A stretch of DNA of 64,000 bases, from the NCBI RefSeq assembly GCF_026342735.1, contig NZ_JAPEMM010000001.1, positions 558,001 to 622,000 of the forward strand, in the 5' to 3' direction. The DNA comes from Streptomyces sp. NBC_00193. GTDB lineage: Bacteria > Actinomycetota > Actinomycetes > Streptomycetales > Streptomycetaceae. A model generated the notes under the pieces. That model saw nothing but the letters and a program-made list of their open reading frames with translations. It ran no database searches and was not told the origin of the DNA. Positions 17,524 through 25,616 of this stretch are shown here, piece by piece. A program made the position numbers and the translations under genes. Numbering within the stretch: the first letter of the stretch is position 1; each line of letters begins with the position of its first letter.

Positions 17524-18317
17524 GCGCCGTCGGCACGCCCGATCCGGCCCGCGCCCGCTGGATCCGCAGTTTCCGCCCGTGCGAGGACGCCGGGGTCCGC
17601 CTGCTGTGCTTCCCGCACGCGGGCGGGGCCGCCGGCTTCTACTTCCCGCTGGCCCAGGCGCTCGCGCCGGACGTGGAGGTGCTGGCGGTGCAGTACCCCG
17701 GCCGCCAGGACCGGCTCCGCGAGCCCGGCGTCGACGACGTGTGCGTCCTCGCCGACGGGGTGGTGGCGGCCCTGCTGCCCCTGCTCGACGACCGGCCGCT
17801 CGCGCTGTTCGGCCACAGCATGGGCGCCACGGTGGGGTACGAGGTGGCCCGCCGCCTGGAGCACGAGGCGGGCGTACGGCCCGCCCTGCTGTTCGCGTCG
17901 GGCCGCCGGGCACCCTCCCGGAACCGGGAGGAGTGGGCCCACCTCAAGGACGACGCGGGGCTGACGGAGGAACTCCGGCTGCTGGGCGGCACCGGCGGGG
18001 CCCTGCTCGCCGACCCCGACATCCTGCGGATGGTGCTGCCCGCCGTCCGGGTCGACTACCGGGCCATCGAGACCTACCGGCACCGGCCGGGGGCGGAACT
18101 GGGCTGTCCGATCGCCGTGCTGACCGGCGCGGACGATCCCCGGGTCACCCTCGACGAGGCCGCGGACTGGCGCCACCACACGCACGCGGGCCACACCCTG
18201 GACGTGTTCCCCGGCGGCCACTTCTATCTGAACGAGGTCATGGAGGAGATCGCCGGGCTGATCGCCGACCGGATCTCCGCCCTGCGGACCGCCACCGGAG
18301 GATCCGCCCGGCCGTGA
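17520..18317 (+). CDS. Type II thioesterase
   Basis: A 265-residue alpha/beta-hydrolase of the external (RifR/GrsT-like) thioesterase family. The start is FPHAGGAAGFYFPLA, the nucleophile is in LFGHSMGA (about residue 98), the acid is near TGADDPR, and the His is in FPGGHFYLNE. These enzymes remove wrongly primed or stalled acyl groups from carrier proteins of PKS/NRPS lines, and one is usual in siderophore-type clusters. The GTG start overlaps the previous stop and its own stop overlaps the next GTG, so it is coupled on both sides and made in step with the NRPSs. Confidence 0.95.
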   Translation: MSAVGTPDPARARWIRSFRPCEDAGVRLLCFPHAGGAAGFYFPLAQALAPDVEVLAVQYPGRQDRLREPGVDDVCVLADGVVAALLPLLDDRPLALFGHSMGATVGYEVARRLEHEAGVRPALLFASGRRAPSRNREEWAHLKDDAGLTEELRLLGGTGGALLADPDILRMVLPAVRVDYRAIETYRHRPGAELGCPIAVLTGADDPRVTLDEAADWRHHTHAGHTLDVFPGGHFYLNEVMEEIAGLIADRISALRTATGGSARP

Positions 18318-19534
18318 ACCGATCTCCGCGCACGCCCCGCCGGTGGGGCATCCACCTGTTCACCGTCCTCGCCGTGCCGTTCTGCCTCTTCATGGGGAGC
18401 TGGCAGCTCGACCGGTTCTCGGCCCGCGTCGAGGCGGACCAGGAGTACCGCCGCTACCAGGACGCCCGGGCCCGCCAGACCGCCGGGCCGCTGGAGACCA
18501 TGCTGCCCGTCGGCACCGGGACGGTCGGCCGGCTCGCCGCCGCGAGCGGCCGCTACGATCCCGCCGGCCAGTTCCTGGTGCCCGAGCGGCGGCTGGACGG
18601 CAAGGACGGCTTCTACGTCCTGACCGTGCTGCGTACGGACGAGGGCCGGGCGGTGCCGGTCGTGCGCGGCTGGCTCCCCGGCGGGGCGGGCTCCGTCCCG
18701 GTGCCGGCCCCGCCCGGGGGCCGGGTCACCGTGACCGGCGCGCTCCAGGCCTCCGAGCACCAGCGCACGAAAGGGGTCCGGGCGGGCGGTCTGCCCCCGG
18801 GCCAGCTCGGGATCATCAGCGCGGCCGCGCTGATCAACGTACTCCCGTACGAGATGTACGACGCCTGGCTCAGCGTGCCCGACCCGCCGGGCCCGCTGCG
18901 CGCGGTGCCGCCGGTGGTTCCGGCGGGCGCCGGACTGGACTTCAAGGCCTTCCAGAACCTCGGCTACACCGGGGAGTGGTTCGTCTTCGCCGGCTTCGTG
19001 GTCTTCATGTGGTTCAAGCTCCGCCGCCGCGAGCGGGAGGCCGCCGCGGCGGTGCCGGTGACGGCTGCCGCATCCGCCGCGGAGTCCGCCGGGGCGGAGT
19101 CCGCACGGGCCCCGTCCGGCCGGACGGTGTCCGTCCGTACCGCGTCCGACCGCGTCGAGGCCGCGCGCGCCGAGGACGCCCGCAAGGACCGGACCCTGCG
19201 GATCGCGGGCGCCGTCCTCGGAGCCGTGGCCGTCGCCTTCCTCGGGTGGAGCGGCACCGTGTACGTCACCGGCCAGGACTACGGCGGCGAACTCGTCGGC
19301 TTCGACGTCCTGTCGGCGGACTCGGTGGAGGCTCGGCTGTCGGTGCGCAAGGGAACGGGCACGGTCGTGGTGTGCACCCTGCGCTCCCTCTCGGAGGCGG
19401 GCCGGGAGGTGGGGCGCAAGGACGTCGGCTTCCCCGAGCGGACGGACACGGTGGACCGGCTCGTCCGGCTGCGCACGACGGGGCGCGCCACCGCGGTGGA
19501 ACTGGTCGGCTGCCAGGACGCGGCGGCCGGCTGA
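18314..19534 (+). CDS. SURF1-family membrane protein fused to a DUF4307-like domain
   Basis: 406 residues. Residues ~1-235 are a SURF1/Shy1 protein: a first membrane segment ending in FMGSWQLDRF, a large extracytoplasmic domain (PLETMLPVG, VPVVRGWLP, FKAFQNLGYTGEWF) and a second membrane segment. SURF1 proteins assist haem insertion into subunit I of cytochrome c oxidase. After an Ala/Ser-rich linker a third membrane segment (~297-318) leads into a ~95-residue domain that I match by eye to DUF4307 (FDVLSADSVEARLSVRKG, VVCTLRSLSEAGREVGRKDV), normally a separate actinobacterial membrane protein. The GTG overlaps the thioesterase stop by four bases, so it is the last gene of the NRPS operon. A role as an oxidase assembly or protection factor linked to the product is inference; a passenger gene is possible. 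Confidence 0.85.
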   Translation: MNRSPRTPRRWGIHLFTVLAVPFCLFMGSWQLDRFSARVEADQEYRRYQDARARQTAGPLETMLPVGTGTVGRLAAASGRYDPAGQFLVPERRLDGKDGFYVLTVLRTDEGRAVPVVRGWLPGGAGSVPVPAPPGGRVTVTGALQASEHQRTKGVRAGGLPPGQLGIISAAALINVLPYEMYDAWLSVPDPPGPLRAVPPVVPAGAGLDFKAFQNLGYTGEWFVFAGFVVFMWFKLRRREREAAAAVPVTAAASAAESAGAESARAPSGRTVSVRTASDRVEAARAEDARKDRTLRIAGAVLGAVAVAFLGWSGTVYVTGQDYGGELVGFDVLSADSVEARLSVRKGTGTVVVCTLRSLSEAGREVGRKDVGFPERTDTVDRLVRLRTTGRATAVELVGCQDAAAG

Positions 19535-19550
19535 GACCCCCGAGGCCGGC

Positions 19551-19590
19551 CGAGGTCAGCCGAGGTCAGTCGAGGTCAGCCAAGGATCAG
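19551..19590. repeat. 10-bp tandem repeat at a convergent gene junction
   Basis: Three near-identical units CGAGGTCAG(C/T) and a fourth degenerate one lie head to tail between the SURF1 stop and the M56 gene. The M56 stop codon (TCA on this strand, 19576-19578) falls inside the third unit, so slippage here would alter the C-terminus of that protein. No good terminator hairpin is visible. Confidence 0.75.
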
Positions 19591-20493
19591 ACAGCACGTG
19601 GTGGCGACCGGCACGATGACGCAGGCGCGGGTCCCCATCCAGACCAGGCCCGTCAGGACCGGCCGGGCCACCCCGGGCCGGTCGAGGATGCGTGCGATGC
19701 GGAGGGCCACGGAGGGTCCCCCGGCCGCGAAGGCGGACCGGTCCGTCACCCGCGCGGACGCCATCGAGTAGAGCGCGGTGGCCAGCACGTCGCGCGCGCA
19801 GTGGCGCAACGCCCGGTCGTCCGCCGCCATTTCGAGCAGCAGCGGCACCTGCGCGGCGGCCTGCCGGGCCAGGGGCAGGCCGCGGAAGACCCGGCCGAAA
19901 CCCGTGACGGCGCCGATCACCACGTGGTGCCGGCCGGCGATGTGTGCCCGCTCGTGCCGCAGGGCGGCGGCCAGTTGCGCCTCGCTGAGGATGTCCAGCG
20001 CGCCGGTGGTGACGACGATCTGCGCGGCCCGTCCGGGCAGGCAGTACACGGCCGGCGCGGCGTGCGGGACCACGGTGGCCCGCAGCCCCGTGTCGGCCCG
20101 GCCGATCAGCCGGAGCCCGTGCGCGTGCCGGCCGCGCCGCCGCCGGGCCTTCAGGAGTTCGCGGCAGAACGCCGCCGCGGGCAGGGCGAGTACGACGGCG
20201 GCCGCCCCCAGTGCCCGCCCGTCCACCATGTCGGCCGCCGCCGCGCAGTCCTGCCCGCTCCACGCCAGGCAGGCCGCCGCGTGATCGCCGAGCCGGTGCG
20301 CGTCCTCGTACGGCACGAACAGCAGCATCGCGCCGAGGGCGACCGCGGCGGTGAAGGCCGCCGCGAGGAGGCCCCACGCGGCGACGGCCAGCCGGGGCGC
20401 CTGCCCGGCCCACCGCGCCCGGGCCAGCGGGCCGGGACACAGCAGGCCGGTGCACACCGCCGCGATCAGCGGCGGGAGGACGTGGTGGTTCAC
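19576..20493 (-). CDS. M56 (BlaR1/MecR1-like) membrane metalloprotease
   Basis: 305 residues, start GTG at 20493, overlapping the BlaI-type gene by four bases. The zinc protease motif is HERAH within LAAALRHERAHIAGRHH (about residue 185), with a downstream acidic region (LLLEMAADDRALRH) that supplies the third ligand in this family. There are two or three hydrophobic segments in the first 130 residues and one at the C-terminus. There is no C-terminal penicillin-binding sensor domain, as is usual for the many Streptomyces M56 proteins next to BlaI repressors. In the paradigm the activated protease leads to cleavage of the BlaI-type repressor. The inducing signal here is unknown. Confidence 0.9.
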   Translation of the reverse strand: MNHHVLPPLIAAVCTGLLCPGPLARARWAGQAPRLAVAAWGLLAAAFTAAVALGAMLLFVPYEDAHRLGDHAAACLAWSGQDCAAAADMVDGRALGAAAVVLALPAAAFCRELLKARRRRGRHAHGLRLIGRADTGLRATVVPHAAPAVYCLPGRAAQIVVTTGALDILSEAQLAAALRHERAHIAGRHHVVIGAVTGFGRVFRGLPLARQAAAQVPLLLEMAADDRALRHCARDVLATALYSMASARVTDRSAFAAGGPSVALRIARILDRPGVARPVLTGLVWMGTRACVIVPVATTCCLILG

Positions 20494-20891
20494 TCGCGAA
20501 CGCCGTCCCCCGGAGCGGCTCCGTCGTCCCGGCCCGGCCGCACGAGGGCACGCAGCGCGGCGTCCAACGACCCCACGTCCTCCGGCGACATGTGCTCCAC
20601 GAAGCGCATCAGCGCCGCCGGACGGTCCGTCGTACAGCCCAGGGCCTCGCGCATGAGCCCGGCGGTGTAGTCCTCGCGGCTGCGCACCGGTTCGTACGTC
20701 CAGGCCCGGCCGCTCTTGCCACGCCTGAGCCAGCCCTTGCGGTACAGCACGTCGGCCACGGTCAGGACCGTGGTGTAGGCCAGCGGCCTGGTCTTGTTGA
20801 TGTCATCGACGAGCTCGCGGACCGTGGCGGCCTGCTCCCACTGCCACAGCCGGTCCATGATCTCGGCCTCCAACTCGCCCAGCCGTCTCAT
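20490..20891 (-). CDS. BlaI/MecI/CopY-family winged-helix repressor
   Basis: 133 residues. The ATG at 20891 is preceded by GGGGAGA at a good distance. The winged helix reads LGELEAEIMDRLWQWEQ, then TVRELVDDINKTRPLAYTTV and VLYRKGWLRRGKSGRAW, the standard BlaI/PenI pattern. The C-terminal part is the dimerization and cleavage region. It overlaps the upstream gene (ATGA) and the M56 protease gene (GTGA), so the trio is one transcript. Likely targets are its own operon and unlinked genes; no operator of the TACA-N-TGTA class was pinned down in the short upstream stretches. Confidence 0.92.
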   Translation of the reverse strand: MRRLGELEAEIMDRLWQWEQAATVRELVDDINKTRPLAYTTVLTVADVLYRKGWLRRGKSGRAWTYEPVRSREDYTAGLMREALGCTTDRPAALMRFVEHMSPEDVGSLDAALRALVRPGRDDGAAPGDGVRE

Positions 20892-21403
20892 GCGCGTCTC
20901 CCCTCTCGTCCACCCCTGCGCAGCATGGGTCGTCTGCTCCCCTGCCACATCGTAGACAGCAGGCCGGAGCGGACCCCGCGCACGGGCCTGTCCGTTCCGG
21001 CGCAGGGGGCCGGAGCCCCTTGCCCGTCCGGGTGGGTGCAACGGAGCCTGATGGCGGCCGCGTACAGCATCAGGTACATGACGAGCTCGGGGCGCAGGCC
21101 GGTGGCACCGGACAGCAGCGGGACCTCGCGGAGCTCGACGTCGAAGTAGCGGCCGAACCAGAGAACGCCGGGCCGGACCTTCACCAGGTCGGGCTCGCCC
21201 GAGAAGTACAGCTCGACCAGCCCGTGGTCCCTGCGGAGCGTGGCGCCCGGGCCGTCCTCCTCGATGAAGTCCACGGGCAGCGCGAGACCGGCCTCCGCCA
21301 CCGTCGATCCGGACCGCAGCCCGCAGAGGCTGCCGACGGCCAGGAAGGCTGCGATGAACTCGGGTCCGGCCACGGCCCGTTCTCCGGTTCGAGGTGGCGT
21401 CAC
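20888..21403 (-). CDS. Unknown protein in the BlaI operon
   Basis: 171 residues from a GTG at 21403 that overlaps the preceding stop, with AGGA six bases upstream. I do not recognise the family. The middle looks like a compact alpha/beta domain (VELYFSGEPDLVKVRPGVLW, then YFDVELREVPLL and a helical ELVMYLMLYAAAIRL). The last 50 residues are Arg- and Gly-rich and overlap the leader of the BlaI gene. The gene is coupled on both sides by 4-base overlaps, which argues that it is real. As it stands downstream of a toxin-like remnant, an immunity-type function is one guess, but nothing in the protein proves it. Confidence 0.6.
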   Translation of the reverse strand: MTPPRTGERAVAGPEFIAAFLAVGSLCGLRSGSTVAEAGLALPVDFIEEDGPGATLRRDHGLVELYFSGEPDLVKVRPGVLWFGRYFDVELREVPLLSGATGLRPELVMYLMLYAAAIRLRCTHPDGQGAPAPCAGTDRPVRGVRSGLLSTMWQGSRRPMLRRGGREGRRA

Positions 21404-21696
21404 TTCGGTTCCTGCACCGTCAGGACGTCCTCGGCGCGCAGCGCACCCGCACCGGATCCGGCGAGGGAGACCTTCCCGTGGTGCATTTCGTCCAGCACCT
21501 CCCGGGGATGCCCGTACCACTCGATCTCCGTCAGTTCCACGGTTGCGTCCGCCGGCTCCGCCGGGGAGGGCAGCTGGTAGAGCGTCCCGATGCGTGCGGA
21601 GCCGTACACGCTCCGCACCACGCACACGGCGCGTGAGCCTTGTGCGCTCTCGACCGAGATGACGAGGAGCCGGTGGGCGTCAGCCGCCATGCTCAT
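21400..21696 (-). CDS. Small unknown protein, possibly EF-Tu domain-2-like fold
   Basis: 98 residues. GGAGGG lies just before the ATG at 21696; a second ATG at 21690 has better spacing (nine bases), so the true N-terminus may be two codons shorter. The pattern of strands (RAVCVVRSVYGSARIGTLY, then ATVELTEIEWYGH and ALRAEDVLTV) loosely recalls the beta-barrel second domain of translation GTPases, without any GTPase domain. That resemblance is by eye only. It begins the four-gene transcript that ends with the M56 protease. No signal peptide or membrane segment is present. Confidence 0.6.
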   Translation of the reverse strand: MSMAADAHRLLVISVESAQGSRAVCVVRSVYGSARIGTLYQLPSPAEPADATVELTEIEWYGHPREVLDEMHHGKVSLAGSGAGALRAEDVLTVQEPK

Positions 21697-21817
21697 GAGC
21701 CCTCCGAACGAATTCCGATGAATCCGAAGAGGCCGGCGGATCCGTCCGCTTCCACCTTCGCGCCCACGGGAGCGGCCGCGACGACCGTCACGTCGAGTTC
21801 TCGGTGGTTACCGAGCC

Positions 21818-22140
21818 TCAATCGGGCCCTTCAAAGATCTTGACCCAGCTGCGGTCCTGGGGGAGCTCGTTGAACCGGTCGAGCTTTTCCACCGGGACCT
21901 CGAATCCTATCCGGGGCGCGCCTTCGGCCCGTTCCTGTCGTGGATCTGCGCGTGGTCGGCGAACTCCTCGATGAATGACGGGTGCATTTCGTACGTCACC
22001 ATTCCCGTGGCGAAGTTCGGTCCCGCCGGTCCGGCGTACTCCGCCGCCGATGTCCACCCCGGGCTGATGGTTGGCCGGGTCCGGCCCGTGGCCGAACTCG
22101 TGCTGGGCGCGGGTTCCCCATCGGCCACGCTCACGACCAC
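21818..22140 (-). pseudogene. Frameshifted C-terminal fragment of a toxin-like protein
   Basis: One frame (22140 to 21907) gives FATGMVTYEMHPSFIEEFAD followed by HAQIHDRNGPKARPG and a stop. The next frame, with no gap, continues IGFEVPVEKLDRFNELPQD and ends at 21818. Joining them needs a single-base indel near 21910, and the joined piece reads like the last ~75 residues of a secreted polymorphic toxin. No start, signal or delivery domain can be traced upstream: bases 22141-22330 hold nothing coding that I can support. The remnant precedes the two unknown small genes on the same strand, the usual position of immunity genes. The toxin class is not identified. Between 21697 and 21817 I see no gene. 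Confidence 0.5.
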
Positions 22141-22330
22141 GCCCGCCGGAACTCCCCCACCAGGCGGTCCGCCAGCCGTCCACCATGCCGGCGGAGCCGC
22201 ACCCTTTGCTCACGGCTCCTCCGCCTCCCGCCGGCGGGAAAACACCTGTCGGAGCTGTCACAGGCCAACGATCACGGAGCACGGCCGGATCGGCCTCCAC
22301 GAAGAGGGGACAGGACCCACAACGGGCGGA

Positions 22331-23782
22331 TCACCCGTTCGGACGCATGACCTCATGCAAAGGCAGACCGTCGGTCGCCCAACGCCTGAGCTGCTCACGG
22401 TCTATGAGACGGATGCGGTCCTCGGTGATCGCCCAGAGCCTGCACGGCGTCGTGAAGGATCCGTTGGTGACGACCAGCGCTCTCGGAAGTGGTCGCATGG
22501 CGGAAGCAGCTCCGAACAGGTCGCGAACCACGCCGGCCCCCACTCGCCGCTCGCCGCCCTCAGTGTGCTTGCACTGAACGATCAGTGGGTAGCCCCACAA
22601 GTCGTAGGCGTGGACGTCTATGCCTCCGTCCCCCGCCCCACCCCCGGCCTTCTCGATTCGGTATCCATCGCGACGCAAGAGGTCCGCCACGAAGAGCTCG
22701 AAAGCGTCGGGGCTGAGGGCGTCGACCTCTGCAAGCGGATTCGGTTCGGCCGGAGCAGGCGGTTGCGGCTCAAGGTCAACCCATTGCAGCGACCGTGCCA
22801 GCACACGGCCGATCTCCCTGAGAAGAACCGGCGATGCGGCCTGAGCGACCTGCCGGTACCCCTCGGACGCGGGCCCCTCGAAAACCCACTCACGAGGGAA
22901 CCCCTTGACGAGCGAAGCCTGGCTCACAGTCAAGCAAGGCCCCCAAGAACCGAACAGGCTCCGATCGGGGCTACGAAAGTCGTCCGAGAAGACACGACTG
23001 GCGTCGATGCCGCGCTCGCGCCACGCAAGTATTCCGTTCGGATGGAGCACCTCGACGGATTCCTCATCAACGCCGGACAAATCGAGCAATTTTGGCACGG
23101 TCCGAGCCGACGCAAGCTCCATCCATCGCTCGTACGCGTGACGAGCACGCGGGTCTTGACCGAAGCTGCTAAATCGAGCACGCATACTCTCGCCGAGCAT
23201 GTCCGACAGCGAAGGTGACGGAAGAAGATCCGGCTCCAAGAAATCGAAAGATCGATTACAGTCCTGACGCAAGGCCACCAAGATGGCCGCGTTCCACGGG
23301 CTCGGCCCCCCATACATTCGTGAGTCTACGCGGGACCAGATTCGGACGACATATCCTGCTCGATCAAGCTGCCCCCTGACGAACTCGCGATACCCGTGCA
23401 TCTCATCGCGGAGAATGAAGTGCGGGGATTCCAAGACAAATGCCCTGGGCATGAACGTCTCAACTGCGGCAAGTATCGCCGGAACGTCGTCCCGATCCGT
23501 CACCGAACCGAAGCTCTTCACCGTGCCGTACAAAACGTCCAGCGCGCCGCGCTCCATGTCACCTGGGACATATCCCGCGAGCGAATCACGCACGACACGA
23601 CACCCCGGGAGATTCGCAGCGAGCGTTGCCACGCAGTACTTGTCGGCCTCCACCGCCTCAACGGCCGTGAATCCCGCCTCGTTCAAGCCCGCTATCTGCC
23701 CTCCGGACCCCGCGTTCAAGTAGATCGCCGTCAACGGCCTCCCTGCGTCCCCGTACGTCAACTGGCCCGACCTGGCCGGCAT
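22331..23782 (-). CDS. Inactivated C5-cytosine-methyltransferase fold fused to Mrr-type nuclease
   Basis: 483 residues. Residues 15-335 follow the order of a DNA cytosine-5 methyltransferase: motif I (LNAGSGGQIAGLNEAGF, 22-38), motif II Glu (VEAVEADKY), motif VI (FVLESPH, E118) and motifs IX/X (LTVSQASLVKGFP, YRQVAQAAS). But motif IV, normally GGPPCQGFS, reads GTVKSFGS, so the catalytic Cys is Ser90. The ENV of motif VI is ESP and the QxRxR of motif VIII is missing. Methylation is therefore very unlikely, while base flipping, recognition or SAM binding could remain. A Pro-rich linker (~336-350) leads to a PD-(D/E)xK nuclease domain of the Mrr family with GDGGIDV (D389) and VQCKH (Q403, K405), apparently intact. 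No other restriction gene adjoins it. Local GC is lower than in the neighbours, suggesting transfer. Confidence 0.85.
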   Translation of the reverse strand: MPARSGQLTYGDAGRPLTAIYLNAGSGGQIAGLNEAGFTAVEAVEADKYCVATLAANLPGCRVVRDSLAGYVPGDMERGALDVLYGTVKSFGSVTDRDDVPAILAAVETFMPRAFVLESPHFILRDEMHGYREFVRGQLDRAGYVVRIWSRVDSRMYGGPSPWNAAILVALRQDCNRSFDFLEPDLLPSPSLSDMLGESMRARFSSFGQDPRARHAYERWMELASARTVPKLLDLSGVDEESVEVLHPNGILAWRERGIDASRVFSDDFRSPDRSLFGSWGPCLTVSQASLVKGFPREWVFEGPASEGYRQVAQAASPVLLREIGRVLARSLQWVDLEPQPPAPAEPNPLAEVDALSPDAFELFVADLLRRDGYRIEKAGGGAGDGGIDVHAYDLWGYPLIVQCKHTEGGERRVGAGVVRDLFGAASAMRPLPRALVVTNGSFTTPCRLWAITEDRIRLIDREQLRRWATDGLPLHEVMRPNG

Positions 23783-23888
23783 GCGCGCCCCCCACCCCTC
23801 GAACTCCTGCAGGCACGCACGCTAGTCGCAGCCGCCGACAACGCAGCACGCAGGGCGGCGGCGCCTGTGCAGGCACCGCCTGCGACCA

Positions 23889-24071
23889 CTAGGACTGAAA
23901 TGGAGGCCAAGAAGTCACTCGCGCGGGACGCCCCTCCAGGTCCGCGCCGGCAAGTACTGCCCCGCGGAACCAGCTGCCCGACCGATCCGCGCCCGCCAAG
24001 CAGGTGCGACGGAGGTCTGCACCGTCGAACAGGACTCTGTGGGCGATCGCGTTGTGAAGAAATGCGTCCAC
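23889..24071 (-). CDS. Short pentapeptide-repeat protein or fragment
   Basis: 60 residues with four or five A(D/N)LXX-type units (FDGADLRRTCLAGADRSG, FRGAVLAGADLEGR), typical of pentapeptide-repeat beta-helix proteins, which normally have many more repeats. It starts MDAFLHNAIAHRVLFDGADL and is probably a truncated remnant. No Shine-Dalgarno sequence was identified. It is the only coding-like stretch in the 366 bases between the methyltransferase-nuclease fusion and the sensor kinase; the rest of that gap shows nothing. Confidence 0.35.
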   Translation of the reverse strand: MDAFLHNAIAHRVLFDGADLRRTCLAGADRSGSWFRGAVLAGADLEGRPARVTSWPPFQS

Positions 24072-24148
24072 GAGCGTCGAGTTCTCAAAGTGCGACCCTG
24101 TTCGCTCGGCCGTCGGCCGCCATCGCCGCCCGTCCGCGTCCGATGTCC

Positions 24149-25384
24149 TCAGGGCGCGGAAAGTGGGACGGCTGCGGTCAGGACGGCGCCCTCTCCCGGG
24201 GCCGACTCGATGGTCAGGGTCCCGCCGAGCTGGTGTATCCGGGCCCGCATCGCCGGGACGCCGTGTCCGCGCACGCCCGACGGGGTCTCGGGGAGGGCGG
24301 TGGGGTCGAACCCGTGTCCGTTGTCGGCCACGTCGAGGACGACCTGGTCGTCGAGCCGGGTGAGGGTGAGCGCCGCGTTGGTGGCGCCGGAGTGCTCCCG
24401 TACGTTGGCCAGCGCGCCCTGGGCGATGCGGAGCAGCGCGGACTGCACGCGTTCGGGCAGCGGGGTGACGCGCCCGCCCGCGTCGATGTGGACGCGCACC
24501 GTGAGGCCGGCGCCGGACTCCCGTTCCGCGAGGGCGTGCAGCGCGGCGTCGAGGCCGCCGCCGTGGGCGAGGTCGGCGGGTGCGAGGTCGTGCACGAAGC
24601 GGCGGGCCTCGGCGAGGTTGAGCTCGGCGATGGACGCGGCGGCACGGACGTGGCTACGGGCCTTGGCCGGATCGGTGTCCCAGGTCCGGTCGGCGGCCTG
24701 GAGCAGCATCTGCTGGCTGGACAGGCCCTGGGCGAGCGTGTCGTGGATCTCCATGGACAGCCGTTGGCGTTCGGCGAGGGTGCCTTCGCGGCGCTCGGTG
24801 GCGGCGAGCTCGCGGCGGGTGCGGACAAGGTCGTCGATGAGGGCGTGCTGACGGGCGGCCTGCCGCTGCATGTGGAGGAAGACGGCGGTGGTGAGCGCGG
24901 AGACGGCGGCCGGTCCGATCACCAGGTCGAGGTTGAAGCGGGGGGCCAGCGTCAGCTGCGCGAAGATCACGAGGAGCGTCAGGAACGCGACGAGGACGTA
25001 CGCGGCGACGGGCGGCAGGGTGCGCAGCACGGAGTAGAAGAGGGGGACCGCGACCCACGCGAAGCTGGGCGCGAGGAGGACGAGGACGGCCCACGCGGTG
25101 ACGACCATGCCCAGCCAGACCAGCCGGGGGGCCGGAGGCCAGGGCGCGCGGCCGCGGGCCGGGTGCTCCTTGACCTCGGTGGCGGGGCCCAGCAGGTAGA
25201 GGACGGCGAGCACGACGGCGAGGGCGATCACCCAGGGGGCGCGGGCCTCCTGGGTGTGCCGCTGGACGAAACGGGCCATCGACGTGCCGATCAGCACGAA
25301 GAAGGTGACGCGCATGACCAGCGCCAGCCACCGGTCGTCAGGATCGCTGCCGGAGCCGGAGGGGTCGCTGGGGTCGGGCCGCAC
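24149..25384 (-). CDS. NarL/DesK-type sensor histidine kinase, possibly SenS-like
   Basis: 411 residues from the GTG at 25384, five bases after AAGAGG; longer in-frame starts run into the divergent promoter region. The N-terminal half has five or six membrane segments (from FFVLIGTSMARF to TTAVFLHM), with little outside the membrane. The dimerization box is RLSMEIHDTLAQGLSSQQML (phospho-acceptor His) and the ATP-binding part has ALANVREHSGA and VADNGHGFDP. Kinases of this class pair with LuxR-type response regulators, yet none follows: the next genes downstream are the pentapeptide scrap and the methyltransferase-nuclease. The divergent neighbour is an HbpS-like protein, and HbpS is the accessory haem/redox sensor of the SenS-SenR system of S. 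reticuli. A SenS-like role is therefore a reasonable inference. Confidence 0.85.
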   Translation of the reverse strand: MRPDPSDPSGSGSDPDDRWLALVMRVTFFVLIGTSMARFVQRHTQEARAPWVIALAVVLAVLYLLGPATEVKEHPARGRAPWPPAPRLVWLGMVVTAWAVLVLLAPSFAWVAVPLFYSVLRTLPPVAAYVLVAFLTLLVIFAQLTLAPRFNLDLVIGPAAVSALTTAVFLHMQRQAARQHALIDDLVRTRRELAATERREGTLAERQRLSMEIHDTLAQGLSSQQMLLQAADRTWDTDPAKARSHVRAAASIAELNLAEARRFVHDLAPADLAHGGGLDAALHALAERESGAGLTVRVHIDAGGRVTPLPERVQSALLRIAQGALANVREHSGATNAALTLTRLDDQVVLDVADNGHGFDPTALPETPSGVRGHGVPAMRARIHQLGGTLTIESAPGEGAVLTAAVPLSAP

Positions 25385-25616
25385 GTGCACCTCTTGACAT
25401 AGGGGCTCTGAACTGGACAAACAGCCACATTGTCGCCGAGTGGATCCGTGTCGGGGTCGACCGATCGGATGACCCGCGTGTCCCCCTCCTGCCCGCCGCA
25501 CGCAGCCGCCCAGTCGACGGGTCGGGGCCGCGGCCGGGCCCAGGATGGATGTCAGAGCGGGGCCGCCGGAACGGACGGCCCCGACCCCTCATCAGGTCAT
25601 CAAGGAGTCGGTACAC

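Noticed and set aside
21971..23218. A 415-codon plus-strand frame over the toxin remnant and the nuclease fusion gene
   Set aside because: It is antisense to a recognisable protein, and its translation shows no domain or coherent composition.
22331..23782. Functional type II DNA methyltransferase of a restriction-modification system
   Set aside because: The catalytic Cys motif and the QxR motif are absent and no separate endonuclease or active methyltransferase gene is adjacent, so a standard R-M reading does not fit.
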